NCBI GenBank assembly: GCA_028869615.1
Contig: JAGWRQ010000034.1
Location: 1 to 14,829, forward strand
Source of the DNA: Candidatus Methylomirabilota bacterium
GTDB lineage: Bacteria > Methylomirabilota > Methylomirabilia > Methylomirabilales > Methylomirabilaceae
Length of the DNA stretch: 14,829 nucleotides
Reading direction: 5' to 3'
The notes under the pieces are model-generated. The model had not been told where the DNA came from and did not search any database. It was given only the letters and a program-made list of their open reading frames with translations. Positions 1 through 7,041 of the stretch are shown one piece after another. Numbering within the stretch: the stretch's first letter is position 1; every line of letters begins with the position of its first letter. A program made the translations under genes and the position numbers.

Positions 1-1
1 A

Positions 2-445
2 ATCCGGGCGCTGCGTACGCCCGGTGGGCCTGGCCTTCGGATCGAGAGCGCGATCTACGAAGGATGCGATGTCCCAATCTACTATGATCCCCTGATCTCA
101 AAACTGATCGTCTGGGGACGTGACCGTGGGGAGGCGCTAGAGCGGATACGGCGCGCCCTGGCTGAGTATGTTGTGCTCGGCGTCAAGACGAATATCCCGT
201 TCCATCATCAGGTCCTCACCCTTTCGCAGTTCGTTACGGGTCAGATCGACACAGAATTTCTGGAGAGCTGGTTGGCCAAAGGACTCACGCCGGAGAATGG
301 GGCCTTCGGGGAGATCGCGCTGATTGCCGGAGCGCTTTATCTCCATACCAGGAAGCGCGCAGCCCCCTCGCCCATCGGGCAGGGCCGCCAAGTCGACAGT
401 TCATGGAAGCTGGCCGCCCGTCAGGACGGACTGCGACGACGATGA
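2..445 (+). CDS. Biotin carboxylase, C-terminal part (propionyl/acetyl-CoA carboxylase alpha chain), 5' truncated by window edge
   Basis: The last 147 residues of a biotin carboxylase are visible; the ATP-grasp and N-terminal domains lie before the window. The family carboxylates biotin on its carrier protein using ATP and bicarbonate in the cytoplasm. What is seen: the C-terminal domain signatures GGPGLRIES (visible residues 8-16), YYDPLISKLIVWG (27-39) and GVKTNIPFH (60-68), all in the expected order and spacing. The tail ends in VDSSWKLAARQ, which resembles the start of the linker that joins carboxylase to carrier domain in one-chain alpha subunits. The stop (TGA 443-445) overlaps the start of the carrier gene as ATGA, so the two are probably translationally coupled. 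The mutase and epimerase downstream make propionyl-CoA the likely acyl substrate of the complex; this is inference, since the carboxyltransferase that sets specificity is not in the window. Confidence 0.92.
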   Translation: MRALRTPGGPGLRIESAIYEGCDVPIYYDPLISKLIVWGRDRGEALERIRRALAEYVVLGVKTNIPFHHQVLTLSQFVTGQIDTEFLESWLAKGLTPENGAFGEIALIAGALYLHTRKRAAPSPIGQGRQVDSSWKLAARQDGLRRR

Positions 446-948
446 TGTACTCCGCTGATCTGCAGGGCAGAACCTACAGGCTTACGGTAAAGGGCACGGA
501 TTCGCCGGTGTCTGTTCAGATTGACGGGAAGAGTTATCAGGTCGATTTCAGCGCTGTTGACGACAGCCTGCTCTCGTTACTCGTCATGGGCCGCTCGTAC
601 GAGACCGATGTTGTCGAGGAAGCGGAGGGGGTCCTTGCGGTCTGGGTAGAGGGCGAACTGCACCGAATCGAGTACCAGGAGGAGGGACGTCGTCCCCGAA
701 GAAGCGCTGACGTTGCTGACCATAGCGCGGGAGGACGCCAGGTGATTGTGGCCCCTATGCCGGGAAAGGTTGTGGCGTTACTCGTCTCACCGGGGCAAGA
801 GGTGAGCGCGGGCCAAGGGGTGATCGTTATCGAGGCGATGAAGATGGAAAATGAGTTAAAGGCTTCCGGACCTGGGGTCATCAAAGAGATCAAGGCGCAG
901 GAAGGGGCTGGTGTCAGCGGAGGCGAGATCCTGGTAGTGATTGAGTAA
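442..948 (+). CDS. Biotin carboxyl carrier protein (biotinyl domain subunit of acyl-CoA carboxylase)
   Basis: A 168-residue carrier protein. The biotinylation motif EAMKMEN is clear, with the acceptor lysine at residue 134 (codon 841-843), 34 residues from the C-terminus as usual for biotinyl domains. The preceding APMPGKV (about residues 101-107) is the other hallmark of the fold. The first ~80 residues look like the beta-rich BT-type linker domain of propionyl/3-methylcrotonyl-CoA carboxylase alpha chains, and residues ~80-98 form a charged hinge (EEGRRPRR). Start: ATG 442 overlaps the stop of the upstream carboxylase; a second ATG at 445 is equally possible, and no strong Shine-Dalgarno is seen, which fits coupling. 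The protein should swing carboxybiotin between the carboxylase and the carboxyltransferase. The usual one-chain alpha subunit is here split in two. An oxaloacetate- or pyruvate-type partner cannot be excluded, but the mutase next door argues for propionyl-CoA. Confidence 0.9.
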   Translation: MMYSADLQGRTYRLTVKGTDSPVSVQIDGKSYQVDFSAVDDSLLSLLVMGRSYETDVVEEAEGVLAVWVEGELHRIEYQEEGRRPRRSADVADHSAGGRQVIVAPMPGKVVALLVSPGQEVSAGQGVIVIEAMKMENELKASGPGVIKEIKAQEGAGVSGGEILVVIE

Positions 949-952
949 GCGC

Positions 953-2632
953 ATGGACGACGAAGAGCAGATGAAAACGCTGAAGCGCGCATTCGATGAC
1001 TGGCAGGCGAACGTTCTTGAGCCTACCCTGACGCGCATCCCGGAGCGGAAGAGAGAGTTTCGAACGAGTTCCGGCATCGAGGTGAAGCGCCTCTACACCC
1101 CCCTGGATCTCGCCGATCATGACTATCCGGAGCGGCTGGGGTTTCCGGGCACCTATCCTTATACCCGTGGCGTGAGGCCGACGATGTATCGAAGCCGCCT
1201 CTGGACCATGCGGGAGTACGCCGGCTACGGAATAGCGGAGGAGACCAACCGGCGATTCCACTTTCTGCTTGAGCAGGGCCAGACAGGGCTGTCGGTGGCC
1301 TTCGATCTGCCTACCCAGCTTGGGTATGACGCCGATGATCCGATGGCCGTCGGAGAGGTGGGCAAAGTGGGTGTCGCCATCGACTCTCTGGCCGATATGG
1401 AGACGCTGCTGCGAGGGATTCCCCTCGATCGAGTGAGCGTTTCCATGACCATCAATGCCACCGCCGCTATCCTGCTGGCGATGTATGTGGTTGTGGCCAA
1501 GCGAGCGGGCGTTGCGTCCGAACGGCTTGCGGGAACCATTCAGAACGATATCCTCAAGGAATATATTGCCAGAGGGACGTATATCTTCCCGCCCGGACCT
1601 TCCATGCGTCTGGTGACCGACACAGTCGCCTACTGCGCCGCGCACCTCCCGCACTGGAACGCCGTCAGCGTCAGTGGGTACCATATTCGGGAGGCAGGCT
1701 CGACGGCAGTCCAGGAGGTGGCCTTCACGCTGGCCGACGGCATCGCCTACGTGGAGGCGGCGAAGGCGGCCGGAGTGGACGTAGATCGTATTGGCTCCCA
1801 GCTCTCCTTCTTTTTCAGCGCCCATAATGATCTTCTGGAGGAGGTCGCTAAATTCCGGACAGCTCGTCGTCTCTGGGCAACGATCATGCGGCGGCGCTTT
1901 CACGCGCGCGACCCGAAGTCGTGGATGTTGCGCTTTCACGCGCAGACCTCCGGCGTAAGTCTCACGGCGCAGCAGGCCGAGAATAATCTGGTCCGCGTCG
2001 CGCTACAGGCTCTCGCCGCAGTCCTTGGCGGAGTCCAGTCGTTGCACACCAACTCGCGCGATGAGGCGCTGGGGCTTCCTACCGAAGATGCGGTCGGCCT
2101 TGCGCTCAGGACGCAGCAGATCATCGCCTATGAGAGCGGGGCGACGAACACCATCGACCCGCTCGGCGGTTCCTACTATCTGGAAGCCGTGACCGATCGG
2201 ATCGAGCGAGAGGCTGCGGCCTACATTGAAAAGATCGACGCGATGGGAGGGATGCTTCGCGCAATCGAGGTCGGGTTTGTCCAACGGGAAATCCAGGAGG
2301 CGGCCTACCGGGAGCAGCGGGCCGCGGAGGAACGGCGGCGCATCGTGGTCGGGGTCAACGAGTTTACCACCGCCGAGCGGGTCCACATTCCTGTCTTTGC
2401 AGTCGATCCCAGACTTGAAATAGAACAACGGGAAAAGCTTGCTCGGCTCCGTCGCAGTCGGGATAACAGCAGGGTGGAGCGGATCCTCCACCTGTTGGAT
2501 GAAGCGGCGAGGGAGCGCGAGAACCTGCTGCCGATCTTCATCGAGGCGGTCGAGACCTACGCCACCATTGGGGAGATGTGCGCTGTGTTGCGGCGCGTCT
2601 TCGGAGAGCATCGTGAATCAGTGGCATTATGA
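953..2632 (+). CDS. Methylmalonyl-CoA mutase large (catalytic) subunit, without B12-binding domain
   Basis: A 559-residue mutase TIM-barrel subunit that interconverts (R)-methylmalonyl-CoA and succinyl-CoA with adenosylcobalamin. Family motifs run in order: [83 protein letters not shown]. Counted from ATG 953, the residues that distinguish methylmalonyl-CoA mutases from isobutyryl-CoA mutases are Tyr89 (REYAGYG) and Arg207 (YIARGTY), with His244 in SGYH. These match the Propionibacterium numbering exactly; isobutyryl-CoA mutases have Phe and Gln at the first two sites. Overall wording ([17 protein letters not shown]) is nearer the archaeal/isobutyryl-type large subunits. The protein ends before any DxHxxG cobalamin motif, so a separate small subunit is needed; none is visible here. 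Start: ATG 953 lies 4 nt after the carrier stop. TTG 941 and ATG 971 are alternatives, and the SD is weak, suggesting coupling. Confidence 0.93.
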   Translation: MDDEEQMKTLKRAFDDWQANVLEPTLTRIPERKREFRTSSGIEVKRLYTPLDLADHDYPERLGFPGTYPYTRGVRPTMYRSRLWTMREYAGYGIAEETNRRFHFLLEQGQTGLSVAFDLPTQLGYDADDPMAVGEVGKVGVAIDSLADMETLLRGIPLDRVSVSMTINATAAILLAMYVVVAKRAGVASERLAGTIQNDILKEYIARGTYIFPPGPSMRLVTDTVAYCAAHLPHWNAVSVSGYHIREAGSTAVQEVAFTLADGIAYVEAAKAAGVDVDRIGSQLSFFFSAHNDLLEEVAKFRTARRLWATIMRRRFHARDPKSWMLRFHAQTSGVSLTAQQAENNLVRVALQALAAVLGGVQSLHTNSRDEALGLPTEDAVGLALRTQQIIAYESGATNTIDPLGGSYYLEAVTDRIEREAAAYIEKIDAMGGMLRAIEVGFVQREIQEAAYREQRAAEERRRIVVGVNEFTTAERVHIPVFAVDPRLEIEQREKLARLRRSRDNSRVERILHLLDEAARERENLLPIFIEAVETYATIGEMCAVLRRVFGEHRESVAL

Positions 2633-2642
2633 TGAGGGGTTA

Positions 2643-3050
2643 GTGCGCCGGATCGAGCATATTGCTATTGCCGTGAAAGACGTCGAAGCCTCAACCGGAT
2701 TATTTAAGACGCTTCTGGGGATCAATCCTCGTCAGATCGAGACGCTCCCCGATGAGCATGTGAAGGTGGCATGCTTCGAGCTTGGGGGGAGTCGCCTCGA
2801 ACTGGTGCAAGGGATCGGTTCGGATAACCCAATGAGTAAATTTATCGAGAGGCGGGGCGAGGGTCTCCACCACATCTGTCTTGAGGTCGAGGATCTTCCC
2901 GAGACATTGAGGCTGCTCGATGCGGCCGGGTTTCCTCTTATTGACAGCGTTCCCAAACCGGGGTCCAGCGGTACGAGAGTGGCCTTTCTGCACCCAAAGG
3001 GATGCAATGGTGTTCTCATAGAGCTGGTTGAGCAACCCAGTGGCGCATAG
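2643..3050 (+). CDS. mce: Methylmalonyl-CoA epimerase
   Basis: A 135-residue VOC (glyoxalase/bleomycin-fold) protein that interconverts the (S) and (R) forms of methylmalonyl-CoA, linking the carboxylase to the mutase. Two beta-alpha-beta-beta-beta repeats are recognisable. Likely metal ligands sit in IEHIAIAV (His6), SRLELVQG (Glu), GLHHICLEV (His) and GVLIELVEQ (Glu), matching the family's four-ligand pattern. The length fits the family (about 130-150). Start: GTG 2643 gives the typical opening VRRIEHIAIAVKD and has GAGGGG just upstream (2634-2639), 10 nt past the mutase stop. An in-frame GTG at 2613 would overlap the mutase by 20 nt and is less likely. It belongs to the same tight operon as the carboxylase and mutase. 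Confidence 0.92.
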   Translation: MRRIEHIAIAVKDVEASTGLFKTLLGINPRQIETLPDEHVKVACFELGGSRLELVQGIGSDNPMSKFIERRGEGLHHICLEVEDLPETLRLLDAAGFPLIDSVPKPGSSGTRVAFLHPKGCNGVLIELVEQPSGA

Positions 3051-3055
3051 TCGCC

Positions 3056-3061
3056 GGAGGG
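3056..3061 (+). promoter_or_regulatory. Strong ribosome binding site that fixes the start of the FG-GAP protein
   Basis: GGAGGG lies 5 nt before ATG 3067 and just 5 nt after the epimerase stop. It decides for ATG 3067 over the in-frame TTG 3028, which would overlap the epimerase and put a polar stretch before the signal peptide. Confidence 0.75.
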
Positions 3062-3066
3062 TCGCT

Positions 3067-5001
3067 ATGGGTTGCAGACGATCTGTTCCGTCGGTTCTTA
3101 TTGTCCGCATTGTCCTCCTGGTCGTCCTTTCCTCTTCCATATCGCTCATTAGCTTGCCAAGCGGAATGGCACTAGGCGAGGAGCGAACTCCTGTCCGGGA
3201 CGGAAGCGTCTCTTTAACCAGGGATCAGCAGGGCGGATTTGCTGAAGCCGCCGGGGTTGTGGCCGAACGACTTGCCGCCGCCTTTCCCCGCGTCGAGGGC
3301 CTTATCATCCGGTTCGAGGGTGATCTGGTCCTGATTGATCGTGGGACGGCGGACGGTGTGTTCCAGGGAATGGAACTCGACATATTCCGTGCAGGGGAAG
3401 AGTTCAAACACCCGCTCACAGGAGAGATCCTGGGAAGGTTGGATAAGGATCTTGGAAGGGTTCGCGTGCTCCACGTTCGCGAGCGCTATGCCGAGGCCAC
3501 CGTGATCAAAAAGGTCGAGAAAGCCGGATTTCGGAAAGGTGATCGGGTAAGGGTCTCCGTGGCGCGGATGATTGTGGCATTTCCCAATGTCGATGTTGAA
3601 GGGGTCAGCGGAGTCGGCGCGCGATCGATGACGAAGGAGCTGGCTGCCGCCTTGGTTCGGACAGGGCGCTTCGAGCTGATTGATGAGCGACAGTTACGAT
3701 CCATGTTGTTGGCCGACAAGGAGTTCAGGGCTGGGGAGTTGGCGGACCCTCGAATCCTCAAGCAACTCGCTGATAGGGGTAAGATCCAGACCCTTCTGCT
3801 GAGCCGTCTGACGCGTTCAGCGGATGGTGTGTCGCTTGATGTACAGGCCTATTCAACGCTGACCGGCAACTCGATTATCCTCGCCAGTGCACTGGTACAG
3901 CCTGGTATGATTGCTCATGACACGCCGCCCCGTAGAGTCCAGCCGGCTCCGGCTGCTCGATCAGCCGTGACGACGCCTCCGGAGACCGGCAAGCCAGTCA
4001 CGACATCTCCCGTAGCGTCCGGCATATTGCCGGTCGCCTCATTGGCTCCGGAGCATGTCGTACTTGACCCGGTGTTGGACGGTTCCATGACGGCCATGGC
4101 TGTTGCCGATGTCGACGGCGACGGGAAGAGCGAGCTTCTCGTAGCAGGCACAGATCGACTTCTCGCCTTTCGATTCGATGGCTCTCACCTCAGACCTCTT
4201 GCGGAGTACCCGTTGAGGGGAGAGGGAACTGTGGTGACGCTGGAGGCAATGGACGTTACTGGCGATGGAGGGGCCGAGATCATCATGACCCTGTTGCACA
4301 AAGGTCGTTTTCACGCTTTTGTCTTTCAGTGGGCAGACGGTAAGCTCCTGCCGATCTGGGTCATACCCGACCTTATCCTCCGGCCTCTGTTATCCAGTGG
4401 AAAAACACCTCAGCTCTTTGGCCAGGCGGTGATGCCCGGTGATCGCACCACAAAACCGATTCACCAGTATACATGGGATGGACGGAACTTCCATGCGGGA
4501 TCGGTCCTCGAGGTTCCGGCTGGTCTCTCGCTGCTGGAATTCATGCTGGCTGATCTTGGCGGGGATGAAGCAGTGCGGCTGATAACTTTCAAGGAAGGGA
4601 CTACCCTTGAAGTCCGCTCACGAACCGGAGAGCTCATTGGTGCTTATAAAGAGAGTGGAGGGGTAACGACTCCGACGAACCGCGCTGGTCCTCGAGTGCT
4701 GCTTGAAAAAGGACGAGACGGAGAAAAGCCGCACATCATCCTGGCGCGAGAGCAGGAGGCCGAGAGTCGGCTGCTAAGCTGGTGGTCCGGAAGCAAGGCG
4801 ACAAGCTTGACCGCTCTAAAGTGGGATGGGACCCGATTTCATGAGGTACGGGAGATGCCCCTATCTGATGGAGCGCTGGCCGACTACGCTGTTGCGGACC
4901 TGGGGGAAGGGCTTGGACACCGTCTCCTTGCGCTCGTTGTGAAGAGCGGAAGATTTGGGTGGGGCAAGAAAAGTGAGATCCAAGCGTTTCAACTGCAATA
5001 A
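3067..5001 (+). CDS. Exported protein with FlgT/CsgG-like N-terminal domains and an FG-GAP/VCBS-like beta-propeller
   Basis: A 644-residue protein of unknown exact function. Residues 4-37 form a Sec signal peptide: basic CRR, a hydrophobic core LIVRIVLLVVL, and probable cleavage after ALG (residue 37). No lipobox cysteine is seen, so a soluble periplasmic or surface location is likely. Residues ~78-165 form a beta-rich module (IDRGTADGVFQGMELDIF ... RKGDRVRV) of the type found at the C-terminus of flagellar assembly protein FlgT. Residues ~167-280 (ALVRTGRFELIDERQL) resemble the CsgG/FlgT middle domain. A Pro/Thr-rich linker (~283-330) follows. From ~330 on come FG-GAP-like blades: a full calcium-type loop DVDGDGK at 348-354, a weaker DVTGDGG at 396-402, and degenerate copies near 496 (DLGGDE) and 611 (DLGEG). 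It lies 16 nt after the epimerase and 61 nt before the FadL gene. Domain names are by motif and carry moderate certainty. Confidence 0.8.
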   Translation: MGCRRSVPSVLIVRIVLLVVLSSSISLISLPSGMALGEERTPVRDGSVSLTRDQQGGFAEAAGVVAERLAAAFPRVEGLIIRFEGDLVLIDRGTADGVFQGMELDIFRAGEEFKHPLTGEILGRLDKDLGRVRVLHVRERYAEATVIKKVEKAGFRKGDRVRVSVARMIVAFPNVDVEGVSGVGARSMTKELAAALVRTGRFELIDERQLRSMLLADKEFRAGELADPRILKQLADRGKIQTLLLSRLTRSADGVSLDVQAYSTLTGNSIILASALVQPGMIAHDTPPRRVQPAPAARSAVTTPPETGKPVTTSPVASGILPVASLAPEHVVLDPVLDGSMTAMAVADVDGDGKSELLVAGTDRLLAFRFDGSHLRPLAEYPLRGEGTVVTLEAMDVTGDGGAEIIMTLLHKGRFHAFVFQWADGKLLPIWVIPDLILRPLLSSGKTPQLFGQAVMPGDRTTKPIHQYTWDGRNFHAGSVLEVPAGLSLLEFMLADLGGDEAVRLITFKEGTTLEVRSRTGELIGAYKESGGVTTPTNRAGPRVLLEKGRDGEKPHIILAREQEAESRLLSWWSGSKATSLTALKWDGTRFHEVREMPLSDGALADYAVADLGEGLGHRLLALVVKSGRFGWGKKSEIQAFQLQ

Positions 5002-5016
5002 CAGCATCCTATCGCA

Positions 5017-5056
5017 GCGGACTGTCAGCCCCGAGCCCTGAGCCGTCCGCGGGAGA
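5017..5056 (+). promoter_or_regulatory. Intergenic hairpin abutting the ribosome binding site of the FadL gene
   Basis: GCGGAC (5017-5022) pairs with GTCCGC (5045-5050), and inside it TCAG (5025-5028) pairs with CTGA (5038-5041), leaving small internal loops. No T-run follows, so it is not a classical intrinsic terminator. GGGAGA (5051-5056), directly after the stem, is a good Shine-Dalgarno for GTG 5063 (6-nt spacing). The hairpin may set the relative expression or the mRNA ends of the two cistrons; this is inference. Confidence 0.45.
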
Positions 5057-5062
5057 TCCGGT

Positions 5063-6478
5063 GTGATATCCGGCATGGACTTGCGAAGGCAACCTTGGCC
5101 TCAAGTCGCTACTCTCCTGCTTACCTTGCTTGTACCATCCGTTTCGCAAGCGACTGGCTTTCGAATCATGCCTCAAAGCGCGTCGGGAGCCGGCCAAGCT
5201 GACGCGTTTGTGGCCCAGAGTGACGACCCGTCCGCTCTCTATTACAATCCTGCCGGAATCACTCAGCTTCCTGGAATCCAACTGACGATGGGGGCCCTTA
5301 TGGTAGGTGGCTACACGCACTTCACCAATCGTGCGACCGGTGCCAAGAGTTATGGAGACCTCGAGGGACCGGTCGCGAGCCCTCCGCCCCTCCACGTCTA
5401 CCTGACCGCGAATCTCAAGCCGCTCGCACACACTCTGGACCTCCCCGCCTTGGCGCGAACGACAGTGGGTGTCGGCGTCTTCTCGTCGTTTGGTCTGAGA
5501 TACCGATGGCCGGAGGATGGCCCCCTGAGTACGTCCTTGACATTTGCGTCGCTGCCGTTGCTCGATATCAGGCCGGTGATCGCATATAAGGTGAGCGAGC
5601 AGCTCTCACTTGCGGCAGGGGCCGATGTCTACACCTTTGCAAGCTTTGTGGGGGAGGGGGGTGGTGTAACGAAGTTTCACTCTTCCGGGGCTCCGGGATT
5701 ACCTCCACGTGGGACGCCCCTCGAAGTCAACGGCAATGACACCACTCCTGGATTCAATCTGAGTCTCCGCTACACACCCTGCCTTTTGGAGGGCACGCGT
5801 CCATGGTGTAGCTTCGGTTTCCAGTATCGAAGCCGCGCCACACTCCACTTAGAAGGGGAGTTTCTCGATGCGGGAATGGCGCTCACATCGGCCCGAACGA
5901 AGTTTGTGATCCCGCAATCGTTTACCTTCGGTATGGCGGTCTGGCCACTCCTGGCCAGGGGCCATGAGTGGAAGGTTGAGGTGGATCTGGATAAGACGGA
6001 CTGGAGCGACTTCCGTCATACTGACGTGCGCTTGGGTACGGGGAGTGTCATTTCTATTCCGCGGAACTGGAAAAACACCCTCACCTACATGGTGGGAACG
6101 GAGTATAAATGGATCGATCCTGCTACGCTTCCGTATTGGGATGTGACAGCGCGTGCAGGGTGGCAACATTCCGCCACGCCGGTCCCCAGCCAGACCTTCG
6201 ACCCCGCGGTTCCTGATAGCGACAAGAATATATTGGCCGTCGGCATGGGCTTTCTTTGTAAGGCTGGCGGTCGCTTTGCGGGTTTCATCTCCTGCGGGGA
6301 GCCAGGCGGCTGGTATCGCCCATCGGCCATCAGCCTTGATCTGGCCTATCAGGCAGGCATCTACGACACGCGGCATATTACCGACAACAGACCTCCCTTG
6401 ACTCTTCCGGCAGTAGTGAATGGCAGATATAGCACCCTACACCACGCAGGGCTTGTAACACTGGGCGTCAAGTTTTGA
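5063..6478 (+). CDS. OmpP1/FadL/TodX-family outer-membrane channel for hydrophobic substrates
   Basis: A 471-residue outer-membrane beta-barrel of the family that takes up long-chain fatty acids, aromatic hydrocarbons and similar molecules by lateral diffusion. A signal peptide ends in VSQA, and the mature protein would begin TGFRIMPQSASGAGQADAF, the characteristic FadL N-terminal segment. Next comes the family motif DDPSALYYNPAGITQL. The rest alternates as amphipathic strands, and the protein ends in LVTLGVKF, a terminal-Phe barrel-assembly signal. Length fits the family (about 420-500). Start: GTG 5063 has GGGAGA 6 nt upstream; ATG 5075 would shorten the signal peptide by four residues but has no ribosome binding site. 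It probably shares a transcript with the preceding exported protein. Its presence near fadN-A-E suggests fatty acid or hydrocarbon uptake; the exact substrate is not readable from sequence. Confidence 0.9.
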   Translation: MISGMDLRRQPWPQVATLLLTLLVPSVSQATGFRIMPQSASGAGQADAFVAQSDDPSALYYNPAGITQLPGIQLTMGALMVGGYTHFTNRATGAKSYGDLEGPVASPPPLHVYLTANLKPLAHTLDLPALARTTVGVGVFSSFGLRYRWPEDGPLSTSLTFASLPLLDIRPVIAYKVSEQLSLAAGADVYTFASFVGEGGGVTKFHSSGAPGLPPRGTPLEVNGNDTTPGFNLSLRYTPCLLEGTRPWCSFGFQYRSRATLHLEGEFLDAGMALTSARTKFVIPQSFTFGMAVWPLLARGHEWKVEVDLDKTDWSDFRHTDVRLGTGSVISIPRNWKNTLTYMVGTEYKWIDPATLPYWDVTARAGWQHSATPVPSQTFDPAVPDSDKNILAVGMGFLCKAGGRFAGFISCGEPGGWYRPSAISLDLAYQAGIYDTRHITDNRPPLTLPAVVNGRYSTLHHAGLVTLGVKF

Positions 6479-6495
6479 AAGACGAGGGGCCCTCC

Positions 6496-6972
6496 TTAGC
6501 TCTTTTCGTAGATCTGCTCCGCCAGGTAGTTCTCATATCCCAGCTCGCCGATCTTGTGGAGTTGCGCCTCGATCCACCCGACATGACGTTCTTCATCGAC
6601 AGTGATCTGTTCTAGCAGATCACGACTTCCGGTATCCTGAAGCTCACTGCACAGCTTCACGCCAGAATGCAGGAGCTGGAGCGCGGCCATCTCCAGCGCG
6701 AGATCGTTCTCCAACTGTTGTCGGACGTTGCTGCCGATTGAAATCCGATCATAGTTCGATAGATTGGGGCGCCCGTCAAGGAATAGGATGCGCTCAATAA
6801 TCTTGTCGGCATGCTTCATCTCCTCAATTGATTCCTCGAGGATCGCTTTGGCCAGGACCCGATAACCCCAACTATCACACATTTTGGAGTGCAAAAAGTA
6901 CTGATTGATCCCCGTCAGCTCCATCCGGAGCACGCTGTTCAACAGCTCAATGATCTGCGGATGTCCCTGCAT
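6496..6972 (-). CDS. bfr: Bacterioferritin (heme-containing iron storage ferroxidase)
   Basis: 158 residues, the usual length of bacterioferritin. It forms a cytoplasmic 24-mer that oxidises Fe(II) and stores iron. All six di-iron ferroxidase ligands are at canonical positions: Glu18 (RMELTG), Glu51 and His54 (IEEMKHADK), Glu94 (ALEMAA), Glu127 and His130 (DEERHVGW). Met52, the bis-methionine heme ligand shared between two subunits, is present, so this is a true heme bacterioferritin rather than a Dps or heme-free ferritin. ATG 6972 has AGGAG (plus-strand 6978-6982) at 5-nt spacing. It lies 69 bp downstream of the TPR gene on the same strand; it may be co-transcribed or have its own promoter, and no Fur-like operator could be recognised. 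Its 3' end faces the FadL gene with 17 nt between them. Confidence 0.95.
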   Translation of the reverse strand: MQGHPQIIELLNSVLRMELTGINQYFLHSKMCDSWGYRVLAKAILEESIEEMKHADKIIERILFLDGRPNLSNYDRISIGSNVRQQLENDLALEMAALQLLHSGVKLCSELQDTGSRDLLEQITVDEERHVGWIEAQLHKIGELGYENYLAEQIYEKS

Positions 6973-7041
6973 GTCATCTCCTCATAGGCTCGGTTGGCAC
7001 GTGATGGTTGTCGGCATGATAGGTTAGGTACGGGGTGTCTC

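Noticed and set aside
914..1939. A 341-residue open frame on the minus strand across the mutase gene
   Set aside because: It is antisense to a well-recognised mutase, rich in His, Arg and Gly with no family motif, and typical of a mirror frame of GC-rich coding DNA.
3028..3066. TTG 3028 as start of the FG-GAP protein
   Set aside because: ATG 3067 has a strong GGAGGG at ideal spacing and places the signal peptide at the very N-terminus; TTG 3028 lies inside the epimerase gene.
6479..6510. A terminator between the convergent FadL and bacterioferritin genes
   Set aside because: Only a four-pair stem (GAGG/CCTC) with a three-base loop is seen, followed by a weak T-run inside the bfr coding end; too weak to call.
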